A stretch of 59,934 bases of DNA from an uncultured Bacteroidales bacterium. Its GTDB lineage: Bacteria > Bacteroidota > Bacteroidia > Bacteroidales > Muribaculaceae. Positions 1 through 7,245 of this stretch are shown here, piece by piece. The position numbers were made by a program, and so were the translations under genes. The notes under the pieces were generated by a model. That model saw nothing but the letters and a program-made list of their open reading frames with translations. It ran no database searches and had not been told where the DNA came from. Position 1 is the first letter of the stretch. The number at the start of each line of letters is the position of its first letter. Where the stretch lies: positions 1 through 59,934 of the forward strand of contig CASEAQ010000012.1 of assembly GCA_949285735.1 (NCBI GenBank), read 5' to 3'.

Positions 1-1
1 T

Positions 2-478
2 AACAAGCAATTGCAGCAAGCCAACAGCATAAAAGAAGAGTATATAACGCTGTTCATCAACTTGTGTTCGGAATACTTGTCGAAGATGGAGAGCTACCGA
101 AACAATCTGCAAAAGATTGCAGCGCAACGCAACTTCGACTCGCTATACAGTGCCGTGATGTCGAACCGCCATATCGACAAGGAAATAGACGACTTCTATG
201 CCCAGTTCGACCAGGCATTTCTGCACCTGTTCCCAACATTCGTTGACAATTTCAACAAGTTGCTGCAACCCGATTGCCAAATCAAGCTGAAAAATGAGCA
301 GAGACTCAACACCGAACTACGCATATTTGCCCTCACAAGGTTAGGAATACACGACAGCGAGAAGGTGGCAGGGTTCTTGCGTTGCTCATTCTCCACCATC
401 TATAATTACCGCACCAAGATGAAGAATCGAGCCATAAACAGGGAAGATTTTGAAAACCAAGTGATGGAATTGTGCTGA
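2..478 (+). CDS. DUF6377-type transcriptional regulator, C-terminal part (5' end outside window)
   Basis: The reading frame is open through the left edge, so only the C-terminal ~158 residues are visible; the TTG at 11 is an internal codon, not a start. The segment FLHLFPTFVDNFNKLL followed by a helix-turn-helix (LGIHDSEKVAGFLRCSFSTIY) matches the C-terminus of the Bacteroidetes DUF6377 family. Those proteins carry periplasmic TPR repeats, one membrane helix and a cytoplasmic DNA-binding end; only the last is seen here. They often sit beside secreted glycan-active genes, and the large secreted hydrolase 212 nt downstream on the same strand is the obvious candidate target (inference). The family call is fairly secure. 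Confidence 0.75.
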   Translation, partial: NKQLQQANSIKEEYITLFINLCSEYLSKMESYRNNLQKIAAQRNFDSLYSAVMSNRHIDKEIDDFYAQFDQAFLHLFPTFVDNFNKLLQPDCQIKLKNEQRLNTELRIFALTRLGIHDSEKVAGFLRCSFSTIYNYRTKMKNRAINREDFENQVMELC

Positions 479-608
479 ATTGTGCAATACTATCCATCTA
501 CATTTTTAAAAGCGCAAAAACGCATTAAACTCCTAATAACCAACATAATCTAAATTTAAAACAACTACATTTTCATTGCAAACTCATAAATAACGATTCT
601 GCTTTTCA

Positions 609-616
609 TAGTTTTG
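609..616 (+). promoter_or_regulatory. -7 box for the SGNH hydrolase gene
   Basis: TAGTTTTG fits the Bacteroidetes -7 consensus TAnnTTTG. No good -33 TTTG lies at the usual distance. Transcription would start near 621, about 70 nt before the ATG at 691, which argues against the longer frame that opens with TTG at 637. Confidence 0.4.
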
Positions 617-621
617 TATCA

Positions 622-657
622 ACGAGATATGGTCAATTGCCCATATCGTTTTTTTAC
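622..657 (+). terminator. Hairpin with T tract in the leader of the SGNH hydrolase gene
   Basis: GATATGG (626-632) pairs with CCATATC (641-647), extended by two outer pairs and followed by seven or more T. It has the form of an intrinsic terminator but lies just after the inferred transcription start of the next gene. It could end transcripts of the DUF6377 gene, or attenuate or stabilise the downstream mRNA. Confidence 0.45.
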
Positions 658-690
658 TATTGGAAACATTTACTTATTAATACCAAAACT

Positions 691-3600
691 ATGAATCTAA
701 AGAAACTATTATCGTGCATCGTAATAACAAGCAATTTGCTTGCGACAAACGTTGCAGGGCAAGAGCCGTCTGCCACACTGACGGCATCACAGCCCACCGT
801 ACAACAAGATTTTGACAGTATGTGGGACGCTGCATCGCAGCAAGCCACACTAACCCTGCCCGACGAGTGGCGCATCGACCGCAACCTTGACTCTCCTCGG
901 CAAGTGGGCACATTTGAAGACGCTGCCACTGAAGTAATGTACAGCGGCGGAACCAACCTTGCCAGCAACGCCAAAAACGGTACGTGGAACTTCGGCAACT
1001 CAACCGACCCAAACGACCGTGCTGTGGGAGGACTGTCAACCACCGTGGCCGACGGCACACGGTGCGTGAGTGTGATGACGAAATTGCACAACGGCGACAG
1101 CGAGACCATCGACCGACTGCAAATAAGCTATGACATAGAAAAATACCGTTATGGGGCTAACACTGCCGGTTTCGTGGTGCAACTTTATTACTCGACCGAT
1201 GGTGAAAGCTGGACAAGCGGCGGACAAGACTTCTACACCTTCTTCTCGCCCGATAGTGAAACCACAGGAGCCGAAAACGTGCCCATATCCACCACGCAGG
1301 TGAGCAACAAGAATCTGCTTGCCGCAGTGGATGCCAATGCCGACATCTACTTGGCATGGAACATAAGCGTGGCATCAGGAACAAGCCCTAATGCAGCCCC
1401 AGGGTTGGCCATCGACAACGTGAGCATCACTGCCAATTACGGCTCGGACGACACAAAGCACTACATATATGTAGAAGACAACACTGGCTGGCAGCAGACT
1501 GCAGTGTATGAAACCACGGGCAGCGTGTTTGGGCAATACCCAGGCACGGCGCAACTGGGCTACTGGCAGGTCAACGGCGTGCAATATAAGGCTTACGAAT
1601 ACAGCGCAGCTGCCACTCCATTCAACATAGAAATAAACAACACAGCCGACCTTCGCCTGCCGCAATTCTCCATCGGCGAAGCTCGCGACTACTACCTGTG
1701 CGCTACCGACGAAAGCGTGACAGAAATCACCGACCCCGAAAACTACACCGGCTATGTCGATCCCGATGCCCCGAAACCTTCTGGCATATATCTGCGCGGC
1801 GATATCAACAGCTGGAACCCCGAAGCCGACTGGGAATTTGGCATCATCGGCGACGGTGTATATGCCCTTTACGACAAAAGGCTTTCTGGCAGTTTCAAAA
1901 TTGCCGATGCCGACTGGTCGGACGACTGCAACTATGGGTCCAACGGCACCAACATTCTTATGGACCAACCTTACGGTTTGGTAACTGGAACCAACGACAA
2001 CATTTCATGTGGCAGCAATGCCTACCAATGCAAGCGCATAGTGCTCACCATCGACGACAACGGGGCGACACTGCTGCTTGAGTCGGACAACAGCACCGAA
2101 GGGCTGACCTCGGTATATGTAATCGGCGACAACAACGGGTGGAATTATATGGACGACTCTGGCAAACTCCAGCTCGACGAGCAAGACGGGCTATTCAAGG
2201 GGCGCATATCGCTGCCGGCATCGTCCGACGGATTCAGTCACTGGCGAATATACCAACGCCTCGGCATGGGCGGCGCATGGGGCGCACAAGGCGGCGAGAA
2301 CCTCACTGGCGACAACACTCAGGGTACATTGCAACAGGGCAGCACCGGCAATGTGTCAACGGCACCAGGCACCTATGACTTCACTTTCAACACAAGCACA
2401 GGCGAATATAGTCTGGCAAAAGTGGCATCAGCCATCTCCGACGTAAGCCTGCTCCCAGCCTCGACCATTCTCGTTCCACACTTGCCCGAGAAAGTGAAAA
2501 TCCTATCACTCAACAACAGCCTCATCTACTACAACGACCAAGACGCAATGTTCAACGAGATTGCCGCGGCAATGGGCAAGGATGCCGTGTGGACCAAGCA
2601 CACTCTGCTGGGCAAGTCGCTCGAAACGCACTGGAATGAAGGCGACGGACTTGCCGAAGACGGCACACCGTCGGCAAAGATGTTAGTCCGTTCCGACGCT
2701 TGGAGCCACATAATATTGCAGGAACAAAGCTCATTGCCGCGCACCGACGTTGAAACTTTCCGCGCATCGGTGAAAAAGTGGATCGACTACATCCGCGAAT
2801 ATTGCCCAAATCCCAACGCCATCATAATATTGCCCATGAACTGGGCATACGCTGGAGACTGGAACAACTTCACAAGCTACAACGATACATTCAACCGCAA
2901 CTACCTCGATGTGGCACGCGAGCTTGGAGTAGTGGTATGCCCCGTGGCACGCGCCTATCAAGAAGTGTATGACACCGACGGCGCAGAAGGCTGCAGCGAG
3001 CTGTTCCTCGACGACCGCCACCCCACTCCTAAAGCAACCTACATGGCTGCCTGCATGGAATACCAGCTCATTTTCGGTGAAGATGCTTCAACAATTACCT
3101 ACCACCCAACATCGGTGACCGACGAGGAAGCTACCGACATGATAGGATATGCCTCAAGCGCAATGGCGGGGTTCACCAACTATGTTGACCACAACAAGGG
3201 CACTATAACCTTCTCGTTAAAAGTGCTCGATGAATATGGGCTGGAAATCGACGCCCCCGATGAAATAACGATGAGCGTTGACGGCGGCGGCACATTGTCG
3301 GCCGGCAACGTGTTCACAGCCGATGGCACACTTGGAGACTTCACCGTGACTGCCACCATGGGCAATTTTGCCGAAGCCGAAACAGTAGTCATCACCTACC
3401 CGTCGATTACACTCGACGAAGATTGCCTGTCGGCAAGCGAGAACTTCGATTCGATGGGTGATGCCGCCGAGGCGCAGCTGCCCGAAGCATGGCGCATCGA
3501 CCGACAAACAGTTGCTCCGCGCACGTTAGGCTCCTACCCCGTGGCGATGGAAAACACACAATATGCCGGAGGCACGTCGTTGCCATCCAATGCCAAAAAC

Positions 3601-4584
3601 GGACTATGGAACTTCGGTGACACCGATGGCAGCGACCGTGCATTGGGCGGAATCACAACAGGCGTTGATGGTGGCACGCGTGCAGTCAATGTGTATGCCC
3701 ACCTTTTCAATTCCAGCAAAAAGACCCTTGAAAACGTGACTGTAGGCTACGATATCGAGAAATACCGCAAAGGTTCAAACCCTGCCGGATTTACCGTCCA
3801 ACTTTACTACTCAATCGACGGGAGGAACTGGACTTCGGCGGGCGAACAATTCATGACCTACCTTGCTCCCGACAGCGAAACTGCCGGATATGAGACCGTG
3901 CCTGGCGAAACCATCTCCGTGAGCAACGTGCTGCCAACTACTATGGGTGGAATGTGCGACCTTTACCTTGCGTGGAACATATCGGTTGCAAGCGGCGATG
4001 CCGCCAACGCCGCAATGGCACTTGCAATCGACAATTTCACCATCTCGGCACAATTGCCCGAAGTTCCCACAGCCATGCACTACATATATGTCATCGACAA
4101 TACCGGATGGGAATCGCTCGGACTGTACGCCTGGGGCGACAGTGAACTATTTGGCGAATGGCCGGGCGAAACCTATATCGACGAACGCGAAATCGACGGC
4201 ACCACCTACAAGGTGTTTGCACTCGACACCGACTCGGGCAACTACAACCTCATCTTCAACAACTGGAACAATGGCTCGCAACTACCCGACTATTCAATCG
4301 AGGCAAACCGCGACTTCTATTTCAGCATCGATGCCACCTCGGTAAAAGAGCTGCCTGCCACCTCCGCGGTCGATGTGACAAGCATCGGCGGAAACAATAT
4401 CTTGTTCCGCAACAATACCATAACCGCTACCCAAGCCGACAGCATAACAGTATATACGACCTCGGGGGCTGTAGCAGCGCAATCGCCAACATCATCCCTC
4501 AACATAAGCAACCTTCCCCCGAGCATCTACATAGTAACAACCACCGGCAAACAACAATCCGCCCTAAAAATAGTAAAAAAATAA
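691..4584 (+). CDS. Secreted multidomain SGNH hydrolase with starch-binding-like modules and T9SS-type sorting domain
   Basis: The 1,297-residue product starts at MNLKKLLSC; a signal peptide follows. Order (approximate residues): beta-sandwich module A (41-247), CBM26-like module starting HYIYVEDNTGW (257-340), SusE/F-like starch-binding modules GIYLRGDINSWN (365-462) and VYVIGDNNGWN (475-577), SGNH hydrolase core (602-790), Ig-like segment (837-905), second copy of module A (918-1117), second CBM26-like module (1130-1214), and a C-terminal sorting domain (1226-1297). Probable catalytic residues are Ser610 in LNNSL, and Asp774 and His777 in DDRHPT. The usual Gly before Asn-Ser is Asn, a deviation from GNSx. 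The protein is probably exported and surface-anchored, acting as an esterase on a decorated polysaccharide; the substrate is unknown. Confidence 0.8.
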   Translation: MNLKKLLSCIVITSNLLATNVAGQEPSATLTASQPTVQQDFDSMWDAASQQATLTLPDEWRIDRNLDSPRQVGTFEDAATEVMYSGGTNLASNAKNGTWNFGNSTDPNDRAVGGLSTTVADGTRCVSVMTKLHNGDSETIDRLQISYDIEKYRYGANTAGFVVQLYYSTDGESWTSGGQDFYTFFSPDSETTGAENVPISTTQVSNKNLLAAVDANADIYLAWNISVASGTSPNAAPGLAIDNVSITANYGSDDTKHYIYVEDNTGWQQTAVYETTGSVFGQYPGTAQLGYWQVNGVQYKAYEYSAAATPFNIEINNTADLRLPQFSIGEARDYYLCATDESVTEITDPENYTGYVDPDAPKPSGIYLRGDINSWNPEADWEFGIIGDGVYALYDKRLSGSFKIADADWSDDCNYGSNGTNILMDQPYGLVTGTNDNISCGSNAYQCKRIVLTIDDNGATLLLESDNSTEGLTSVYVIGDNNGWNYMDDSGKLQLDEQDGLFKGRISLPASSDGFSHWRIYQRLGMGGAWGAQGGENLTGDNTQGTLQQGSTGNVSTAPGTYDFTFNTSTGEYSLAKVASAISDVSLLPASTILVPHLPEKVKILSLNNSLIYYNDQDAMFNEIAAAMGKDAVWTKHTLLGKSLETHWNEGDGLAEDGTPSAKMLVRSDAWSHIILQEQSSLPRTDVETFRASVKKWIDYIREYCPNPNAIIILPMNWAYAGDWNNFTSYNDTFNRNYLDVARELGVVVCPVARAYQEVYDTDGAEGCSELFLDDRHPTPKATYMAACMEYQLIFGEDASTITYHPTSVTDEEATDMIGYASSAMAGFTNYVDHNKGTITFSLKVLDEYGLEIDAPDEITMSVDGGGTLSAGNVFTADGTLGDFTVTATMGNFAEAETVVITYPSITLDEDCLSASENFDSMGDAAEAQLPEAWRIDRQTVAPRTLGSYPVAMENTQYAGGTSLPSNAKNGLWNFGDTDGSDRALGGITTGVDGGTRAVNVYAHLFNSSKKTLENVTVGYDIEKYRKGSNPAGFTVQLYYSIDGRNWTSAGEQFMTYLAPDSETAGYETVPGETISVSNVLPTTMGGMCDLYLAWNISVASGDAANAAMALAIDNFTISAQLPEVPTAMHYIYVIDNTGWESLGLYAWGDSELFGEWPGETYIDEREIDGTTYKVFALDTDSGNYNLIFNNWNNGSQLPDYSIEANRDFYFSIDATSVKELPATSAVDVTSIGGNNILFRNNTITATQADSITVYTTSGAVAAQSPTSSLNISNLPPSIYIVTTTGKQQSALKIVKK

Positions 4585-4621
4585 CAGCACCGAAAAGTTA
4601 CAAACACAACTACAATACATA

Positions 4622-4666
4622 AAAGGGTCGTGTCAAGCTCTGCACTGAGCAATGACACGACCCTTT
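4622..4666. terminator. Bidirectional terminator hairpin
   Basis: A perfect 14-bp stem (4622-4635 with 4653-4666, left arm AAAGGGTCGTGTCA) lies between convergent genes 38 nt after the hydrolase stop. Its A/T ends could serve transcription from either side. Confidence 0.75.
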
Positions 4667-4693
4667 CATTAGACTTTCGGGATACACAACAAC

Positions 4694-4711
4694 TTGGACC
4701 GCAAGGTCCAA
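4694..4711 (-). terminator. Compact hairpin downstream of the small exported-protein pair
   Basis: TTGGACC-GCAA-GGTCCAA is a perfect 7-bp stem. Read leftward it is followed by GTTGTTGT, so it may be the terminator of the operon ending at 4790. The T tract is imperfect. Confidence 0.45.
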
Positions 4712-4789
4712 CGGGCAACCGATTAGTTCAAACCGCAAGCACTGGTATCGTCAAAAATCTCAAATAACAAGTTGCCACACTAAAAATCA

Positions 4790-5371
4790 CTACAAATCGT
4801 CCATAGCATTATCTCTCACCGCATCGGTATTAATCCTATCCCAATACTGCAATTTTACGGTAGCTTCTAACATGTTAACTTTCATCATCTCCACTGATAT
4901 ACTTCCTTTCTCCGTTTGGAAACCAGTAACATAAGTACATCTGCCCATTCCTAACTCATAGAACCGTTCATTGTCATCATAAGGTCCATATAGCGACTGA
5001 AATTCCTCAATGCAGTCGGTGGGTTCACCATATTTCTTAGTAAGCATGTTTTTTATCGACATATAATTGCGCTCAAGCGAAGCCCAGTCGCTACACATCG
5101 GGAACAATACAACGACTGTATTCACAGTGTTTGTTCCATCAAGGGTCATAGTTCCCACATTACAATTTTTATAGCCCGCAAAGTCACCTTCAAACATCGC
5201 AATACCATCCTGCTTCCCGAGGTACTTAAATCCCTCGGCTTTCATTTTGCCGATAAAACTGTCAACAGTTCCGTCAATCGGAATCCCTTTAAACTTCATG
5301 TGTTCCGATTCCACCTGCGCAAATGCCACTGTGGCAAAAAGTACAAAAATAAACAGAAAAATTTTTCTCAT
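4790..5371 (-). CDS. Exported protein of unknown function (193 aa)
   Basis: The start MRKIFLFIFVLFATVAFAQ is a clear signal peptide with cleavage after AFA-Q, so the mature protein should be periplasmic or outer-membrane associated. The mature part opens with HMKFKGIPIDGTVDSF and contains few cysteines (for example PMCSD and TDCIE). I recognise this as a recurrent Bacteroidales hypothetical type but know no function. It is the second gene of a leftward pair, 23 nt after the lipoprotein gene, and both probably depend on the promoter at 6093-6123. No enzyme motif is visible. Confidence 0.7.
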   Translation of the reverse strand: MRKIFLFIFVLFATVAFAQVESEHMKFKGIPIDGTVDSFIGKMKAEGFKYLGKQDGIAMFEGDFAGYKNCNVGTMTLDGTNTVNTVVVLFPMCSDWASLERNYMSIKNMLTKKYGEPTDCIEEFQSLYGPYDDNERFYELGMGRCTYVTGFQTEKGSISVEMMKVNMLEATVKLQYWDRINTDAVRDNAMDDL

Positions 5372-5394
5372 GATTATTTATTATTTAGCGTTAC

Positions 5395-5817
5395 TTAAAC
5401 TGATAATATCGGCAGCACGAGCCTCTTTTCCTCATCAATCGACCATTGAACCTGCCAAGTCCTGCCATCTTCGCGATCGAGAAGAATAAACGTAAACATA
5501 TTTTTTGTTGGATACAGAGCAAACCTCCCATCTACCAAGTCATTGCTCTGAACAAAAGGAGTTGGGTTCAACACAACTTCAACCCTATTATCTCCACTCA
5601 CATCATACTGGACCTGCCACATTTGCCCAGTTCTTGTGTCGAGCTTTATAAACGTCCACATATTGGTCGTTTCGTAAAGCTCAAAATTCACATCACAAGG
5701 AACATCATTTTTCACTGCCACCTCTGTCACCTTCATCTCTTCACTCTTTTGCCCAGAAGTACAAGCCACCGTCAATGCACAAAAAAGCACACTTAAAATT
5801 AACACCTTACATTTCAT
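5395..5817 (-). CDS. Small lipoprotein with two internal repeats
   Basis: A 140-residue product with a lipobox (LTVAC, Cys19) after a hydrophobic signal. The mature domain has two copies of one motif: ELYETTNMWTFIKLDTRTG near residues 46-64 and ALYPTKNMFTFILLDREDG near residues 99-117, each followed by a WQVQ strand (MWQVQYDVS, TWQVQWSID). This suggests a small two-repeat beta structure. Function is unknown. The region upstream holds an unusually long, strongly structured leader (5872-6039) and a canonical promoter, so expression may be controlled at the RNA level (inference). Confidence 0.75.
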   Translation of the reverse strand: MKCKVLILSVLFCALTVACTSGQKSEEMKVTEVAVKNDVPCDVNFELYETTNMWTFIKLDTRTGQMWQVQYDVSGDNRVEVVLNPTPFVQSNDLVDGRFALYPTKNMFTFILLDREDGRTWQVQWSIDEEKRLVLPILSV

Positions 5818-5871
5818 AATATCGATTTTAACATTGCCCCTCAGCTACCAAAAGGACATTTATAAATACAC

Positions 5872-6039
5872 GAAGCGTGGAGCTACAATGCCACACCGTA
5901 GTTTGGAGGTCGTAGGAAACCTTAGATACAGATGTAGTAATGGCAGCCCACGCTATAGCGTGAGAACCACTATGCTAATCCTTGTATCTGATTTGAAAAT
6001 TTCCTACGTTTCCAAACTACAAGACGAGCATAACGCCTC
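5872..6039 (-). ncRNA. Candidate structured RNA leader: ~168-nt imperfect hairpin
   Basis: Two long arms are complementary. 5898-5919 (starting GTAGTTTGGA) pairs with 5999-6020 (ending CCAAACTAC); TTAGATACA pairs with TGTATCTGA further in; the apex is the perfect palindrome CACGCTATAGCGTG (5949-5962). The outer ends GAAGCGT and ACGCCTC also pair with one mismatch. The promoter at 6093-6123 would place all of it in the 5' leader of the lipoprotein transcript, which starts ~270 nt before its ATG. No convincing reading frame lies inside on the minus strand. It could be a cis-regulatory RNA, a processed small RNA, or a palindromic mobile repeat; sequence alone does not decide. Confidence 0.45.
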
Positions 6040-6090
6040 TTTTAAATTCCAAAATGTCTTGTGAACGCGACAACAACGCCTCGTCCACAC

Positions 6091-6153
6091 CGCAAATATA
6101 GTGAAAGTCGGGCGTAAAGCAAAAAAGGACTGTCTGTTTTTTGCCTTACCGAC
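6091..6153. repeat. Dispersed repeat, copy A: terminator hairpin plus leftward promoter
   Basis: This shares the core GTGAAAGTCGGGCGTAAAGC with copy C (31596-31666, one base different), and a degenerate version is copy B (11085-11137). The half with GTCGGGCGTAAAGCAAAAAA pairs loosely with TTTTTTGCCTTACCGAC, giving an A-stem-T hairpin suited to ending the AraC regulator transcript from the right. The other half is a leftward promoter. Confidence 0.6.
6093..6123 (-). promoter_or_regulatory. Promoter for the leftward lipoprotein/exported-protein pair
   Basis: On the minus strand this reads TTTG (6123-6120), 19 nt, TATATTTG (6100-6093), an exact Bacteroidetes -33/-7 pair. Transcription would start near 6086, ~270 nt upstream of the lipoprotein ATG. 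Confidence 0.7.
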
Positions 6154-6250
6154 ATCAAGCGCAAAGCCGTTCTGGGTATGCCGAACAGTCCGCACCTCTT
6201 TGAGACGTACAGGAGATTTGTAGCCCGCTGTTCTTTGCATTTAAGTATTC

Positions 6251-7129
6251 TCACAATTTTATCTGCATTCTATACTCCGAAGGTGTACGTTTGGTAATTT
6301 TCTCAAATTGGGCAATAAAATGAGTGATGCTGTTGTACCCCGATTCGTAGGCTACTTGTGAAATATTCATTTTTGAATAAGCCAGCAATTTGCATGCGTG
6401 TTCAATCCGTATCTCTGCCAAACATCGAAAAATGCTCTTGTCAGTGCGTTGCTTGAAATACCGGCACAACGCCGAAGGGTTTTGTTTGACAAACTCCGCT
6501 ATTTCCTCCAAGGTGATTTTTTCCTTGAAATGATTATACAGATATGCATATACTTTATTAACAGGTTCTTTCACATCAGGAATATGGTTCGCTTGATTAT
6601 ATGCAGTGTCGGAGAGCAGTTTGAAATGCCTGCTTTCGTGCAATTTTTCGAGCATACGAAACAGGCAGATAAGCCGTGAAGTATATTCGGAAAAATCAAA
6701 TACCTGCACCATCTCCAACATTGCATTAAACAATCCTTCATCGTAAAAACGGATTCCATATTGGCTTTTCTGTAGCAAATCATAAATAAAACGATAGTCA
6801 GGAATGTCTTTCATCTGTTCTGGGAAAATATCTGGCCTGAACTGTATGGCTTCACCTGCACTCCATTCGTCTTCCGGGTTGTTTGCAGATGTAGAATTTA
6901 GCTTAGTATGACACAGATGAAGATGAGGTACGTTGCTTCCTATAAGGGCTATATCTCCGGCTTTGTATTCCGATACGCCTTCACCGACAAACTGTTTCCC
7001 GTTGCCTTGTGTGAACAGCATGATTTCATACTCCACGTGCTTGTGCAGGGGGAGCACAAAGCGAGGATAGGAAATATGGCTACATACCGTCGCCATGTTA
7101 TGTACAATCTTACGTTCTAATATCGGCAT
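6251..7129 (-). CDS. AraC-family transcriptional regulator
   Basis: The 292-residue protein has an N-terminal cupin-like sensor half (about residues 10-110: HKHVEYEIMLFTQGNG, GDIALIGSNVPH) and a C-terminal AraC/XylS DNA-binding domain (about 190-292). That domain has both helix-turn-helix motifs, ITLEEIAEFVKQNPSALCRYFK and ISQVAYESGYNSITHFIAQF, and ends with the usual TPSEYR. It is divergent from the shikimate-dehydrogenase-like gene, with 116 nt between starts, and probably controls the run at 7246-11066. Two 14-bp direct repeats in the shared region are candidate binding sites. The ligand is unknown; the context suggests a small hydroxy-acid or related metabolite (weak inference). Confidence 0.9.
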   Translation of the reverse strand: MPILERKIVHNMATVCSHISYPRFVLPLHKHVEYEIMLFTQGNGKQFVGEGVSEYKAGDIALIGSNVPHLHLCHTKLNSTSANNPEDEWSAGEAIQFRPDIFPEQMKDIPDYRFIYDLLQKSQYGIRFYDEGLFNAMLEMVQVFDFSEYTSRLICLFRMLEKLHESRHFKLLSDTAYNQANHIPDVKEPVNKVYAYLYNHFKEKITLEEIAEFVKQNPSALCRYFKQRTDKSIFRCLAEIRIEHACKLLAYSKMNISQVAYESGYNSITHFIAQFEKITKRTPSEYRMQIKL

Positions 7130-7148
7130 ACCAGTATTTTTTTCGGCT

Positions 7149-7183
7149 GCAAATATAATGGATAATATTGCAAATATAATGGA
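7149..7183. promoter_or_regulatory. Two direct repeats, 21 bp apart, in the AraC divergent region
   Basis: GCAAATATAATGGA occurs exactly at 7149-7162 and at 7170-7183. The 21-bp step is two helical turns, the arrangement typical of AraC-type sites, and the second copy touches the -33 region of the rightward promoter. Each copy also contains CAAATATA, a -7 box on the minus strand, so tandem promoters for the regulator are an alternative. Confidence 0.55.
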
Positions 7184-7184
7184 A

Positions 7185-7213
7185 TTGAGTTTCTTTTTTT
7201 GCCGCTAACTTTG
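7185..7213 (+). promoter_or_regulatory. Promoter for the shikimate-dehydrogenase-like gene run
   Basis: TTG at 7185-7187, 18 nt, then TAACTTTG at 7206-7213, matching -33/-7. Transcription would begin near 7220, about 26 nt before the first ATG. Confidence 0.65.
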
Positions 7214-7245
7214 CAGCGTCAAACGAAATGAAATAGATTGGTATT

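Noticed and set aside
637-690. Longer N-terminus for the SGNH hydrolase (TTG start at 637)
   Set aside because: It would put a poly-T hairpin inside the coding region and bury the signal peptide; ATG 691 gives a normal signal sequence.
5834-6064. 76-codon plus-strand frame over the palindrome
   Set aside because: Lies entirely within the self-complementary region; no signal or domain and no promoter in that direction.
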